Assembly: GCF_005222805.1 (NCBI RefSeq)
Contig: NZ_STGC01000005.1
Coordinates: 906,456 to 970,455 of the forward strand
Direction of reading: 5' to 3'
DNA length: 64,000 nt
From: Devosia sp. FKR38
GTDB lineage: Bacteria > Pseudomonadota > Alphaproteobacteria > Rhizobiales > Devosiaceae
Part shown: piece after piece, positions 17,169 through 25,763 of the stretch
How positions within the stretch are numbered: the stretch's first letter is position 1
How the letters are laid out: each line of letters starts with the position of its first letter
Program-made: the position numbers and the translations under genes
Notes under the pieces: model-generated
What the model saw: the letters and a program-made list of their open reading frames with translations, nothing else
Told to the model about the DNA's origin: nothing
Databases searched by the model: none

Positions 17169-19538
17169 ATGACCTATGAGTCGCCGGCGGTGCGCGATGC
17201 GCGCATAGATGTGTCGGCCGTGTTGGGCGCCGTGATTGCGCGCCTGCCGCGGATCATCATCGTGACGCTGGTGCTGCTTGCCCTGGCCTTTGTGGCCATG
17301 ATGTTCCTGCCAAGGCTCTATGAATCCTCAGCCTCGATCCTCGTGGAGTCGCGCAGCAACGTCTATACTCGTGCCGCCAACGAGCAGGCGCCCACCAGCA
17401 ATGGCAATGAGACAGGCGTCGTCTCCAGCCAGATCGAGCTGATCAAGTCGCGCGACACCCTGCTCAAGGTTATTGACCAGCTCGATCTGCGTTCGGTGCC
17501 CGAGTTCAATGGTTCGGGCGGCGGCGGCTTTTCGCCCATCGCCATGATTTCGAGTTTGTTGGGTCGCAAGGCGACGCCGGTGAGCATCGACGAGACCGTG
17601 CTCGACAATCTGCTGGGCCGCATGACGGTGATCCAGGAGCGCGACTCGCGCATCATCTCGGTGCTGGTGCGTTCGCAGGATCCGCAGCTGGCCGCCGACA
17701 TCGCCAATGCCGTGGCCTATGCCCATGTGACCCGCCGCGCCCAGCTGTCGATCTCCGACACCGCCGAAGCCTCGGGCTGGCTGCTCGACGAAATCGGTCG
17801 CCTGCGCGTTTCGGTCAAGGAAGCCGAGACCGCCGTTGCCAATTACAAGGTCAGCAATGACCTGTTCACCGGTCCCAACAACACCAGCCTGGTCGACCAG
17901 CAGCTGTCCACCATCGCCGGACAGATCAATGCCGCCCAGGAGCGCCGCAACCAGGCCGCCTCGCGCGCCGCACTGATCCGCGGCATGCTCGATCGCGGCC
18001 AGTCCATCGAGGGCGTCTCCGATGTCCGCGATTCTGCCGTCATCCAGAACCTGAGCGAAGAAAAGGCCCGTCTGCGCTCGGAAAAGGCGCAGAAGGCCGC
18101 AACACTGCTGCCCAGCCACCCCACCATGCGCGCCATCACCGCGCAGATCGAAGAACTCGACGCCCAGATATCAGCCGAAGGGCGGCGCGTCGCCGATGCG
18201 CTGGAAGCCGAAGCCCAGATCGAGGGCGATCTGCAGGCCTCGCTCGAGGCAGATCTGACCCGCACCAAGACCTCGGCCTCGACGGCCACCCAGGACGGCG
18301 TGACGCTCGACGGGCTGCAGCGCGAGGCCAAGGCCCAGCGCGACCTGCTCGAAGCCTATCTGCTGCGCTACAACGAAGCCTTCTCCAAGACCGAAACCAA
18401 TTCAGCACTGCCCGACGTGCGTGTGGTCAGCGAAGCTGCGCCCTCGGTCGTGCCGGCCTCGCCCAAGACGCAGATGATCCTGCTGGCCGTTGGCATTGTT
18501 GCCCTGGCGGGCCAGATCGGCCTGATCGTCTTCAGCGAACTGATCTCCGGCCGCGCCATCGTCCCGGCCGCCGAGCCGCAGCGCAATCTCGACGAGCTGG
18601 ATGCTCAGCCCTTCTCGGAAGCCGAGCTGGAGCCCGAACAGCGCTGGGAAGAACCGGCGGTCGCAGAGGCTGCGTCCGAGGCGCTGTCCGAGCCGGTGGC
18701 GGAGACAGCCTATCTCGCGCCTGTGGTGGCGCCCGAGGTGACCTTGCCGCCTGAGTCGGACGCCGCTGTCGCGCTGGAGCAAGACCCGATCATGGCCGTT
18801 GCTGACGATCAGCTAGAAAGCGCCTCCGAGGCCAAGGCCACCATCAAGGCGCTGGTCAGTGAACTTGCTCGCCCGGTCAACGTGCAGGACGCGACGCCGG
18901 TGGCCGCCATGCAGCGCCCCGAGCCTTCTGTCGCCGCCCCTCCGCGCCGTCCGGTGGAACCGGCCGCGCCCGTGTCGAAGCCGCGCCTTGCCGGGCTGAT
19001 CTCCAAGGACGACCTGGCGTCTGACCTCATGCTGGGCCGTACCCATCTGGTGGTGCTGGCCGCGCACAATGCCAATGCCGATTGTGAGGCGCTGGCCGAG
19101 CAGCTGGTGGGCGACGCCCTGGGCCGTGGCCTTAGCGTGGCACTGGTCGATGCCGGCAGCGCCCGGCCGAGCGCCGAACTGGGCTTGACGGACCTCAGCA
19201 CCGATGCCGCCAGCTTTGGCGATGTGGTGCATAAGTCGGCCGACAACAGCTTTGCCGAGATTCCCTGGGGCAGGGGGCGCGCCATTGCCCGCCACTCCTC
19301 CAAGCCCTTCACGCTGATTGAAGCGCTGGGCGACATCTATGAAGTGGTCGTGCTCAAGACTGGCAAGGTGGGGCTCGCCTCGACGCTCCCGCTGTTCCAG
19401 GGGCTCGATGGCCGCGTCGTGCTGATCGCCGGGCCCAAGGACGACCTGCAGGACGTCAGCGACACACGCGAGCAGCTCTATGACGCCGGCTTTGCGGCCG
19501 TCGAAATCGCCGCGCTCGACTCGCGCGTCGCGGCCTGA
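17169..19538 (+). CDS. Exopolysaccharide chain-length/transport protein, Wzz-GumC type with degenerate BY-kinase half
   Basis: A 789-residue polysaccharide co-polymerase. A Wzz domain lies at the N-terminus, with membrane helices near residues 26-48 and 435-460 bracketing a long periplasmic coiled-coil region (about 200-400). A Pro/Glu/Ala-rich linker (about 470-600) leads to a C-terminal domain of about 180 residues laid out like a bacterial tyrosine kinase. There the Walker A position reads AAHNANADCEA (about 630-640) without GKS/T. The Walker A' position reads VALVDAGSARP (657-667), and the Walker B position reads YEVVVLKTGKV (724-734). No C-terminal tyrosine cluster is present. It probably sets chain length and drives export without kinase activity. 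Confidence 0.82.
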   Translation: MTYESPAVRDARIDVSAVLGAVIARLPRIIIVTLVLLALAFVAMMFLPRLYESSASILVESRSNVYTRAANEQAPTSNGNETGVVSSQIELIKSRDTLLKVIDQLDLRSVPEFNGSGGGGFSPIAMISSLLGRKATPVSIDETVLDNLLGRMTVIQERDSRIISVLVRSQDPQLAADIANAVAYAHVTRRAQLSISDTAEASGWLLDEIGRLRVSVKEAETAVANYKVSNDLFTGPNNTSLVDQQLSTIAGQINAAQERRNQAASRAALIRGMLDRGQSIEGVSDVRDSAVIQNLSEEKARLRSEKAQKAATLLPSHPTMRAITAQIEELDAQISAEGRRVADALEAEAQIEGDLQASLEADLTRTKTSASTATQDGVTLDGLQREAKAQRDLLEAYLLRYNEAFSKTETNSALPDVRVVSEAAPSVVPASPKTQMILLAVGIVALAGQIGLIVFSELISGRAIVPAAEPQRNLDELDAQPFSEAELEPEQRWEEPAVAEAASEALSEPVAETAYLAPVVAPEVTLPPESDAAVALEQDPIMAVADDQLESASEAKATIKALVSELARPVNVQDATPVAAMQRPEPSVAAPPRRPVEPAAPVSKPRLAGLISKDDLASDLMLGRTHLVVLAAHNANADCEALAEQLVGDALGRGLSVALVDAGSARPSAELGLTDLSTDAASFGDVVHKSADNSFAEIPWGRGRAIARHSSKPFTLIEALGDIYEVVVLKTGKVGLASTLPLFQGLDGRVVLIAGPKDDLQDVSDTREQLYDAGFAAVEIAALDSRVAA

Positions 19539-19545
19539 TCCGGCC

Positions 19546-20586
19546 ATGTCGGTAAAATATGCCGTCATCCGGGCCATGTTCGAGGCCCTCTGGCTGTCCC
19601 GCCTGCCGGGGCTGCTGCGGGCGCTGTCGTCGTCGCGTGGCGTGATCTTTACGCTGCACCGCGTGCTGCCGGAGGCACCGGCCGAGTTCTCGCCCAATGC
19701 GATCCTCCAGGTGCGGCCGGATTTTCTGGCCTATGTCATCGAGCGCATGGGGGAACTCGATATCGACATCGTCAGCCTCGACGAGGCCATCGAGCGCCTG
19801 GCGGCGCCCAAGCGCGGGCGGCCCTTCGTGGTGCTGACCTTTGACGATGCCTATAAGGACAATCTGGTCTATGCGCTGCCCATCCTGCGCGAGCATCAGG
19901 CGCCGTTCACCCTCTATGTGCCCACCGCCTATATTGATGGGGTGGGGGAGCTGTGGTGGCAGGCCATCGAGGACATCATTGCCCGCCAGCAGGCCATCGG
20001 CATCGAAAGCGGTGGCGACACCGACTATGTCGACACCCGCACGCTGCGCGAGAAGCACGAGGCCTTCAACCAGCTCTATTGGCAGATGCGCAGCATGCCC
20101 GAGCCGGACCGTATTGTGCTGCTGCACAGCTTTGCCGCCGCCTATGGCTATGATATCGGCCAGCAGTGCCGCAGCCTGATCATGGACTGGAGTGAGCTCG
20201 CCACCTTCGCCCGTGAGCCGCTCTGCACCATCGGCGCGCATACGGTGCATCACTATGAACTGGCCAAGCTCCCGCTCGATCAGGCCCGCAGCGAGATCGA
20301 GCAGTCGGCCGACATCCTGCTTGCCCAGTTCGGCAAGCGGCCGCAGCATCTGTCCTATCCACTGGGTGGGCCGCTGTCGGCCGGGGAACGCGAATTCGGC
20401 CTGGCGCAGGAGCTCGGCTTTGCCTCAGCGGTGACCACACGCCCGGGCGGGCTCTATCCGCACCACAGCGAATCCCTGCATGCCCTGCCGCGCGTCTCGC
20501 TCAACGGCTACTTTCAGTCGCGCCGCTATGTCGATGTTTTCTCAAGCGGAGCGATCTTTACGCTCATGGGCCGTTTCACCGGCTAG
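19546..20586 (+). CDS. Polysaccharide deacetylase (NodB homology domain, CE4)
   Basis: A 346-residue CE4-type protein. Motif 1 is LTFDDAY with Asp100 and Asp101, motif 2 is HTVHH (His232, His235, His236), and motif 3 is around YPLGG. The N-terminus IFTLHRVLPE matches the polysaccharide deacetylases found in exopolysaccharide clusters. No clear signal peptide is seen, although residues 10-30 are moderately hydrophobic. It would remove N- or O-acetyl groups from the polymer or an intermediate. The ATG at 19546 follows the wzz stop by only 7 bases, so the two are co-transcribed. Its stop codon overlaps that of the convergent small membrane-protein gene. Confidence 0.83.
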   Translation: MSVKYAVIRAMFEALWLSRLPGLLRALSSSRGVIFTLHRVLPEAPAEFSPNAILQVRPDFLAYVIERMGELDIDIVSLDEAIERLAAPKRGRPFVVLTFDDAYKDNLVYALPILREHQAPFTLYVPTAYIDGVGELWWQAIEDIIARQQAIGIESGGDTDYVDTRTLREKHEAFNQLYWQMRSMPEPDRIVLLHSFAAAYGYDIGQQCRSLIMDWSELATFAREPLCTIGAHTVHHYELAKLPLDQARSEIEQSADILLAQFGKRPQHLSYPLGGPLSAGEREFGLAQELGFASAVTTRPGGLYPHHSESLHALPRVSLNGYFQSRRYVDVFSSGAIFTLMGRFTG

Positions 20587-20876
20587 CTGCGGCCGAGAAC
20601 GCTGGTGGCGATGAAGATGGCATAGGCGACGCCTCCGGCCAGGGCCAGGCCATTGGCCCAGTGTGGCGGCAGCGGCGTGATGCGCGCCATGGCCAGAGCC
20701 GCCAGGGCAAGCAGCAGCCAGCACAGGCTGTGGAGCCAGCGCAGCACCCACCAGCGCAGGCCGACAGCGCCGCCGCTGGTATCGACCACCACATAAATGG
20801 CCGCGATCACCAGGGCCAGCACCGCCAGCACGGACCAGGGCACGCCCCACAGGCGCTCGGCAAACAACCTAGTCAC
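20583..20876 (-). CDS. Small hypothetical membrane protein
   Basis: A 97-residue protein starting at a GTG that overlaps the stop of the DUF2842 gene by eight bases (GTGACTAG). It has three hydrophobic segments, about residues 14-32, 44-65 and 74-92, with charged ends. I do not recognise a family. Coupling to the DUF2842 gene and convergent abutment with the deacetylase gene support it as real; a role cannot be proposed. Confidence 0.6.
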   Translation of the reverse strand: MTRLFAERLWGVPWSVLAVLALVIAAIYVVVDTSGGAVGLRWWVLRWLHSLCWLLLALAALAMARITPLPPHWANGLALAGGVAYAIFIATSVLGRS

Positions 20877-21087
20877 GACGGGGCTCGTCGGGCCGCGCCA
20901 TCCAGCGGATGATGCGCATGGCCGGATAGAGCCAGCCCATGCCGGCGACGATGAAATAGGGCATCAGCACCCAGATCGGCAGGCCCGGCGGAAACGCCAG
21001 ATAGACCGAGGTGAAGATCGAGAGCCAGGCGACGATGGACCCCAGGATGAGGAACACGCCGATCAACTTGCGGTTACGCTGAGTCAT
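20869..21087 (-). CDS. DUF2842 family small membrane protein
   Basis: A 72-residue protein (MTQRNRKLIGVFLILGSI...) with two membrane helices around residues 9-30 and 36-62 and a basic C-terminal tail. The pattern RKLIGxxxxL, then LPxWxxxxYFxxAGxxWxxPxxxxIRWM, matches the alphaproteobacterial DUF2842 family, whose function is unknown. In many alphaproteobacteria this gene sits beside heme A synthase, as here where ctaA lies divergently. It is the tail of a much longer spurious open frame; the ATG at 21087 gives the normal family length. Confidence 0.8.
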   Translation of the reverse strand: MTQRNRKLIGVFLILGSIVAWLSIFTSVYLAFPPGLPIWVLMPYFIVAGMGWLYPAMRIIRWMARPDEPRRD

Positions 21088-21165
21088 GTGCGGCATCGCG
21101 GCTATTGCGGGACAGGGAGTTGCGGCATACCACTCCGGCTCGCCCTCCGACACCGGGAAAATGCC

Positions 21166-22239
21166 GTGACCACCGTTCACAATGCCGCACTGAGCCAGAC
21201 CCAATATGCCAGCGACCGGCTGCGCCCGGTGCGCATCTGGCTCTATGCCATGGCCGCTTTCGTGCTGGTGATGGTGGTGGTGGGCGGCATTACACGGCTG
21301 ACGGAGTCTGGCCTCTCGATCACCAGCTGGAAGCCGATCTCCGGCATTATCCCGCCGCTGAACGACGCCGATTGGGCCGCCGAATTCGACGCCTATAAGC
21401 AGATCCCGCAATACCAGGTGAACAACAGCTGGATGAGCGTGGATGACTTCAAGGTCATCTTCTTCTGGGAATATATCCATCGCCTGCTCGGGCGCCTCTT
21501 GGGCGTGGTGTTCATCGTGCCGTTCCTGGTGTTCCTGGCGCAGAAGCGCTTCACGCCGCGCCTGGCCATGCCGCTGTTCGGCCTGTTCCTGCTGGGCGGC
21601 TTCCAGGGCCTTCTGGGCTGGTGGATGGTCTCCTCGGGTCTGAGCGAACTGACCTCGGTGTCGCAATATCGCCTGGCTGCGCATTTGACGGCGGCCTCGC
21701 TGCTGTTCATCGCGCTGGTCTATGTGCCGCGCTCGCTTGAGCCGGGCCGGGTGAGTGATCCGGCGGCGGGCAACAATATCGGCTGGGCCGGGCTGCTGCT
21801 GGCGCTGATCGTGCTGCAGATTGCGGCGGGGGCCTTTGTCGCCGGCCTCGACGCCGGCATGGGCTACAACACCTGGCCGCTGATGGATGGCGCGCTGGTG
21901 CCCGAGGGTCTGGGCGTGATGCAGCCCTGGTGGAAGAACCTGTTCGAAAATGCCCTGACGGTGCAGTTCATTCATCGCACCATTGCCTATGTCATTGTCG
22001 CCTATGTTGCCGTGATGCTGTGGCAGCAGCGCAGCGCCGGCGGCTATTCGGGCGTGCACGGCTGGCTGCCGCGGCTGGCCATTCTGGTGCTGCTGCAGGC
22101 GGTGCTGGGCATTGGCACGCTGCTGATGCACGTGCCGATCTCCCTGGCGGTCGGCCACCAGGCGCTGGCCTTCATGCTGGCAGGCGTCACTGTGGCCTAT
22201 CTGGCCGACCTGCGCCGCGCCGCTCGCATCGGTGGCTGA
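21166..22239 (+). CDS. ctaA: Heme A synthase (COX15/CtaA type 2)
   Basis: A 357-residue integral membrane protein that oxidises the C8 methyl of heme O to give heme A for aa3-type cytochrome oxidase. It shows GGITRLTESGLSITSWKPISGIIPPL after the first helix, WEYIHRLLGR (heme-ligand His), QGLLGWWMVSSGL, YRLAAHLTAA, GAFVAGLDAGMGYNTWPLMDG, QFIHRTIAY and VGHQALA. Together these provide the four conserved histidines of the family. The start is taken as the GTG at 21166; upstream codons in the same frame are not protein-like. It is divergent from the DUF2842 gene. Confidence 0.92.
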   Translation: MTTVHNAALSQTQYASDRLRPVRIWLYAMAAFVLVMVVVGGITRLTESGLSITSWKPISGIIPPLNDADWAAEFDAYKQIPQYQVNNSWMSVDDFKVIFFWEYIHRLLGRLLGVVFIVPFLVFLAQKRFTPRLAMPLFGLFLLGGFQGLLGWWMVSSGLSELTSVSQYRLAAHLTAASLLFIALVYVPRSLEPGRVSDPAAGNNIGWAGLLLALIVLQIAAGAFVAGLDAGMGYNTWPLMDGALVPEGLGVMQPWWKNLFENALTVQFIHRTIAYVIVAYVAVMLWQQRSAGGYSGVHGWLPRLAILVLLQAVLGIGTLLMHVPISLAVGHQALAFMLAGVTVAYLADLRRAARIGG

Positions 22240-22312
22240 GGAGGGGCTCAAGTTGCGGTAGTATAATACCGTATCTGTAACACCTTGATTTTGTTGGTGA
22301 AAATCTATCCTC

Positions 22313-22341
22313 TTGACGGGGCGGGGATTCCCCCCTACACG
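22313..22341 (+). promoter_or_regulatory. Probable housekeeping promoter of rplM-rpsI
   Basis: CTTGACG at the -35 position, 17 bases of spacer and TACACG at -10. CTTGAC is the preferred -35 element of strong alphaproteobacterial promoters. It lies about 60 bases upstream of the rplM start in a non-coding gap of 170 bases. The -10 element is a weak match. Confidence 0.45.
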
Positions 22342-22408
22342 AGCCGCCGAACACGCCGTTTTCGCCTGTGCGAAGGCTGGCAACCCCAAGAATCTAGGGA
22401 ATTCAAGC

Positions 22409-22873
22409 ATGAGCACTTACTCGGCAAAACCGAGCGAGATCGAAAAGAAGTGGATCCTGATCGACGCCGAAGGCCTCGTCGTGGGTCGCGTGGCTTCGAT
22501 CATCGCTTCGCGTCTGCGCGGCAAGCATAAGCCGACCTTCACCCCCCACATGGACATGGGCGACAACATCGTTGTCATCAATGCCGACAAGGTGAAGCTG
22601 ACCGGCCGCAAGCTGGACCAGCACAAGTTCTACTGGCACACCGGTTTCCCCGGCGGCATCAAGGACCGTTCGGCCCGCGAAATCCTGGAAGGCCGTTTCC
22701 CCGAGCGCGTGCTCGAGAACGCCGTGCGTCGCATGATGCCGGGCGGCCCGCTGACCCGCGCCCAGCTCAAGAACCTCCGCGTCTACCCCGGCGCTGAGCA
22801 TCCCCATGAAGCGCAGAACCCCGCCAAGCTGGACGTGGCTGCGATGAACACCAAGAATGCGCGGGTGAAGTAA
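22409..22873 (+). CDS. rplM: 50S ribosomal protein L13
   Basis: A 154-residue protein. [53 protein letters not shown] is the L13 core, followed by [20 protein letters not shown] and [19 protein letters not shown]. It is an early-assembling protein of the large subunit. The open frame runs further upstream, but the ATG at 22409 matches the start of L13 proteins. It is followed after one base by rpsI, the conserved bacterial order. Confidence 0.97.
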   Translation: MSTYSAKPSEIEKKWILIDAEGLVVGRVASIIASRLRGKHKPTFTPHMDMGDNIVVINADKVKLTGRKLDQHKFYWHTGFPGGIKDRSAREILEGRFPERVLENAVRRMMPGGPLTRAQLKNLRVYPGAEHPHEAQNPAKLDVAAMNTKNARVK

Positions 22874-22874
22874 T

Positions 22875-23360
22875 ATGGCCGAAACCATCAACTCCCTCGA
22901 AGATCTGGGCACCTCCACTGCCGCTTCGGCCGTGGTCAACACCGCGCCCGTTCACGTGCAGAAGCTTGACGCCCAGGGCCGCGCCTATGCCACCGGCAAG
23001 CGCAAGAACGCGGTTGCCCGCGTCTGGATCAAGCCTGGCAAGGGCAAGCTGACCATCAATGGTCGCGAGTTCGCCACCTATTTCGCCCGTCCCGTTCTGC
23101 AGCTGATCGTCAAGCAGCCGATCGTGGCAACCGACCGCACTGACCAGTACGACGTCGTCGTCACGGTCGCTGGCGGCGGTCTCAGCGGCCAGGCCGGTGC
23201 TGTTCGTCACGGCATCTCCAAGGCGCTGAACTATTTCGAGCCGGCCCTGCGCCCGGTTCTCAAGAAGGGTGGTTTCCTCACCCGCGACAGCCGCGTCGTC
23301 GAACGCAAGAAGTACGGCAAGGCGAAGGCCCGTCGTTCGTTCCAGTTCTCCAAGCGCTAA
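22875..23360 (+). CDS. rpsI: 30S ribosomal protein S9
   Basis: A 161-residue protein. It has an alphaproteobacterial N-terminal extension of about 35 residues before [21 protein letters not shown], then [22 protein letters not shown] and the basic C-terminal tail [17 protein letters not shown]. The final Lys-Arg reaches the tRNA in the ribosomal P site. The gene follows rplM directly and is closed by a strong terminator at 23381-23409. Confidence 0.97.
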   Translation: MAETINSLEDLGTSTAASAVVNTAPVHVQKLDAQGRAYATGKRKNAVARVWIKPGKGKLTINGREFATYFARPVLQLIVKQPIVATDRTDQYDVVVTVAGGGLSGQAGAVRHGISKALNYFEPALRPVLKKGGFLTRDSRVVERKKYGKAKARRSFQFSKR

Positions 23361-23380
23361 GCTGGCAGACCAAATTATGC

Positions 23381-23409
23381 AAAGGGCCGGGAAACCGGCC
23401 CTTTTCTTT
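23381..23409 (+). terminator. Rho-independent terminator of rplM-rpsI
   Basis: Arms GGGCCGG and CCGGCCC around a GAAA tetraloop, flanked by AAA on the left and TTTTCTTT on the right, 20 bases after the rpsI stop codon. Confidence 0.92.
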
Positions 23410-23477
23410 GGCAGTTTCTTTTCGCAGCGGGCGCAATGCCCCCTCGCATTGTTGTCCAGGCACCCTATCTAGCCAGC

Positions 23478-24116
23478 ATGCAGAACCTGGTCACCCGCTT
23501 CCACATGCTCCTGTTCTCGGTGACCATCGCCATCACCGCTGTGGCGCTGCTGCGCGTGCCCGCCGATTTCGTCTATCCCGCCCATTGGACCGGCAGCGCC
23601 ATCGACTGGTCCTGGTCGCGCAATGCAGCGCTGGCTGTGGGGCCGGTGCTGGAGCTGCTGCTGATGGCGCTGTTCTTCGGCATCGGCCGGGCGCTGACCC
23701 GCAACCACTATGCCAAAAGCCAGCATATCCTTGATCCGGCGCTGAGCGCCGTGCTGGCCCTGGTCGCCGCCTGCCAGATGGGCCTGCTGCTCACTGGCGT
23801 CGGTTCGGACGTCGATCTCATCCGCATCATCGGCTTTGGCTTTGGCGCGGCGCTGCTGCCGCTGGCCCTGGTGATCTTCGAAGCCGAACGCCACACCTAT
23901 GCCGGCCTGCGCGCGCCCTGGCCAATCGCCTCCGATCGGGCCTGGCGCTGGGTGCATCGTCTCACCGGCATAGCCTTCGGGCTTGGCGGCGTGGGCGTCC
24001 TGGCGCTGGCCTGGATCGATTCTGGCCCGGGCCCATTGGTCCTGGCTTTCGCGGCATCATTGTCCCTGCCGGTGATCATTGGCGGACTCGCCACGCTGGC
24101 GCTGCGCCGCACCTGA
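23478..24116 (+). CDS. SdpI/DUF1648-like membrane protein
   Basis: About 212 residues with six predicted membrane helices. After the first helix comes VPADFVYPAHWTGSAIDWSWSRNAAL, which resembles the DUF1648 pattern (P-HW-G-D-SK-). Near residues 155-180 comes SDRAWRWVHRLTGIAFGLGGVGVL, which resembles the SdpI pattern (S--W---hr--G--f---G). SdpI of Bacillus gives immunity to the SdpC toxin and represses through SdpR. In alphaproteobacteria these proteins are uncharacterised. The ATG at 23478 is preferred to an upstream start at 23436. It is placed between two terminators with its own short leader. Confidence 0.55.
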   Translation: MQNLVTRFHMLLFSVTIAITAVALLRVPADFVYPAHWTGSAIDWSWSRNAALAVGPVLELLLMALFFGIGRALTRNHYAKSQHILDPALSAVLALVAACQMGLLLTGVGSDVDLIRIIGFGFGAALLPLALVIFEAERHTYAGLRAPWPIASDRAWRWVHRLTGIAFGLGGVGVLALAWIDSGPGPLVLAFAASLSLPVIIGGLATLALRRT

Positions 24117-24237
24117 CTCAACAGGATCGCCATTGCCCGGAAACCCTTGGCGTCGATACGAATTTCCGCTTGGGGCTGTGGATACGGAAAACGGTTCGCA
24201 GCAGATTGTGCGGAATGGGCGTAAGGTCTGCCTAATT

Positions 24238-24251
24238 GCGATGCACATCGC
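24238..24251. promoter_or_regulatory. Palindrome upstream of the symporter gene, possible operator
   Basis: Arms GCGATG and CATCGC around CA, embedded in a direct repeat of CCTAATT (24231-24237 and 24251-24257). It lies 37 bases before the symporter ATG, a position suited to repressor binding over the promoter or leader. Confidence 0.4.
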
Positions 24252-24287
24252 CTAATTGTTGTGCGCGCTCTATTCATGCAGGTCATT

Positions 24288-25658
24288 ATGTCTCCAACAT
24301 CCGTTTCCGCTCGGGCGCCGCGTGCCCCCAAGCCGCTCTATCGCCAGTTCGGCGCACAGGTCCTCGTCGCCATGGTCATTGGCCTGGCGCTGGGCTATGT
24401 CGCCCGCCAGATGGGCCCCGACGCAGCCGGCAATGCCAATTGGCTGGTCCAGACCCTGGCCACCATTGGCTCAACCTTTGTGTCCCTGTTGCGCGCGCTG
24501 GTGCCGGTCCTGGTCTTCACCGCCATCGTCGCCTCGATCGCCAATCTGCGCGAGCTCAATAACGCCGCCAAGCTGGTCTGGCAGACCCTGCTGTGGTTCG
24601 CCATCACCGCGCTGATCGCCGTTTTCATCGGCATTGCGCTTGGCCTGATCATCCAGCCGGGCCTCAACACTGCCGTCGCCGCCGAAGCCGCCAAGGCGCC
24701 GGCCTCGAGCGGTTCCTGGCTCGATTTCCTCAAGGGCCTGATCCCCTCCAACATCCTGGGCCTGCAGGCCTCCACACGCGTTAGCGATAGCGGCGCGACC
24801 ACGAGCCTGAACTTCAACGTGCTGCAGATCCTGGTGGTGTCCATCGTGGTCGGCATTGCTGCCCTCAAGGTGGGCGCTGCGGCCGATCCCTTCCTGGCGT
24901 TCAACCGCTCCTTCCTCAAGATCGTCCACAAGATCCTGTGGTGGGTGATCCGCCTGACCCCGATCGGCACCATTGGCCTGTTGGGCAATGCAGTGGCCGT
25001 CTATGGCTGGGACGCGCTGGCGCAACTGGGGTGGTACTCGGCGGCCATCTATACTGGTCTCGCCCTGGTGCTGCTGGTGGTCTATCCGGTGCTGCTGCAG
25101 GCGCATGGCCTCAATCCGCTCCGCTTCTTCCAGAGCGCCTGGCCGGCAATCCAGCTCGCCTTCGTGTCGCGCTCTTCGATTGGAACGCTCCCGGTGACCG
25201 AGCGCATCACCGAGCAGAATCTGGGCGTGCCGCGTGAATATGCCGCCTTTGCCGTGCCGCTCGGCGCCACCACCAAGATGGATGGCTGCGCCGCGATCTA
25301 TCCGGCGATCTCGGCTATCTTCGTGGCCCAGTTCTTCGGCATCCAGCTTGGCATCCAGGAATATCTGCTGATCGTGTTCGTCTCGGTTATCGGCTCTGCG
25401 GCAACCGCCGGCCTGACCGGCGCCACTGTCATGCTGACACTGACCCTGTCCACGCTCGGCCTGCCGCTCGAAGGCGTCGGCCTGCTGCTGGCGGTCGACC
25501 CGATCCTCGATATGGGCCGGACCGCGGTGAACGTCGCCGGCCAGGCGCTCGTGCCGACCATCGTCGCCAAGCGCCAGGGCATTCTCGACGAGGCGACCTA
25601 TGCGCGCGGCGAGAGCATTGAAGCGCTGGACGTCGCCGACGCCGTTCCGGCCCAGTAA
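24288..25658 (+). CDS. Dicarboxylate/amino acid:cation symporter, TcyP (cystine)-like
   Basis: About 456 residues of the DAACS/SDF family. Family motifs are SRSSIGTLPV (hairpin 1), PLGATTKMDGCAAIYPA (transmembrane 7 region) and DPILDMGRTAVNVAG (transmembrane 8). In glutamate and dicarboxylate carriers the middle motif is NMDGT. The CAxIYPA continuation and the DMGRTAVNVxG motif instead resemble the L-cystine symporters TcyP/YdjN, so cystine or a related substrate is favoured by inference. Possible starts are the ATG at 24288 (used), an ATG at 24276 and a GTG at 24261. A strong terminator follows at 25683. Confidence 0.85.
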   Translation: MSPTSVSARAPRAPKPLYRQFGAQVLVAMVIGLALGYVARQMGPDAAGNANWLVQTLATIGSTFVSLLRALVPVLVFTAIVASIANLRELNNAAKLVWQTLLWFAITALIAVFIGIALGLIIQPGLNTAVAAEAAKAPASSGSWLDFLKGLIPSNILGLQASTRVSDSGATTSLNFNVLQILVVSIVVGIAALKVGAAADPFLAFNRSFLKIVHKILWWVIRLTPIGTIGLLGNAVAVYGWDALAQLGWYSAAIYTGLALVLLVVYPVLLQAHGLNPLRFFQSAWPAIQLAFVSRSSIGTLPVTERITEQNLGVPREYAAFAVPLGATTKMDGCAAIYPAISAIFVAQFFGIQLGIQEYLLIVFVSVIGSAATAGLTGATVMLTLTLSTLGLPLEGVGLLLAVDPILDMGRTAVNVAGQALVPTIVAKRQGILDEATYARGESIEALDVADAVPAQ

Positions 25659-25682
25659 GGGCAGGGCCCATCGCAGAAGAAC

Positions 25683-25710
25683 AAAGGGGAGGCGCAAGCC
25701 TCCCCTTTTT
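25683..25710. terminator. Rho-independent terminator, probably bidirectional
   Basis: AAAGGGGAGGC and GCCTCCCCTTTTT arms around a GCAA loop. It has T-runs in both directions and lies between the ends of the convergent symporter and glycosyltransferase genes. Confidence 0.9.
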
Positions 25711-25763
25711 GCAGAGTACCCCGGGCTTAAGCCGCCGAGTGGGTTGATGCGCGATGCGCCGGC

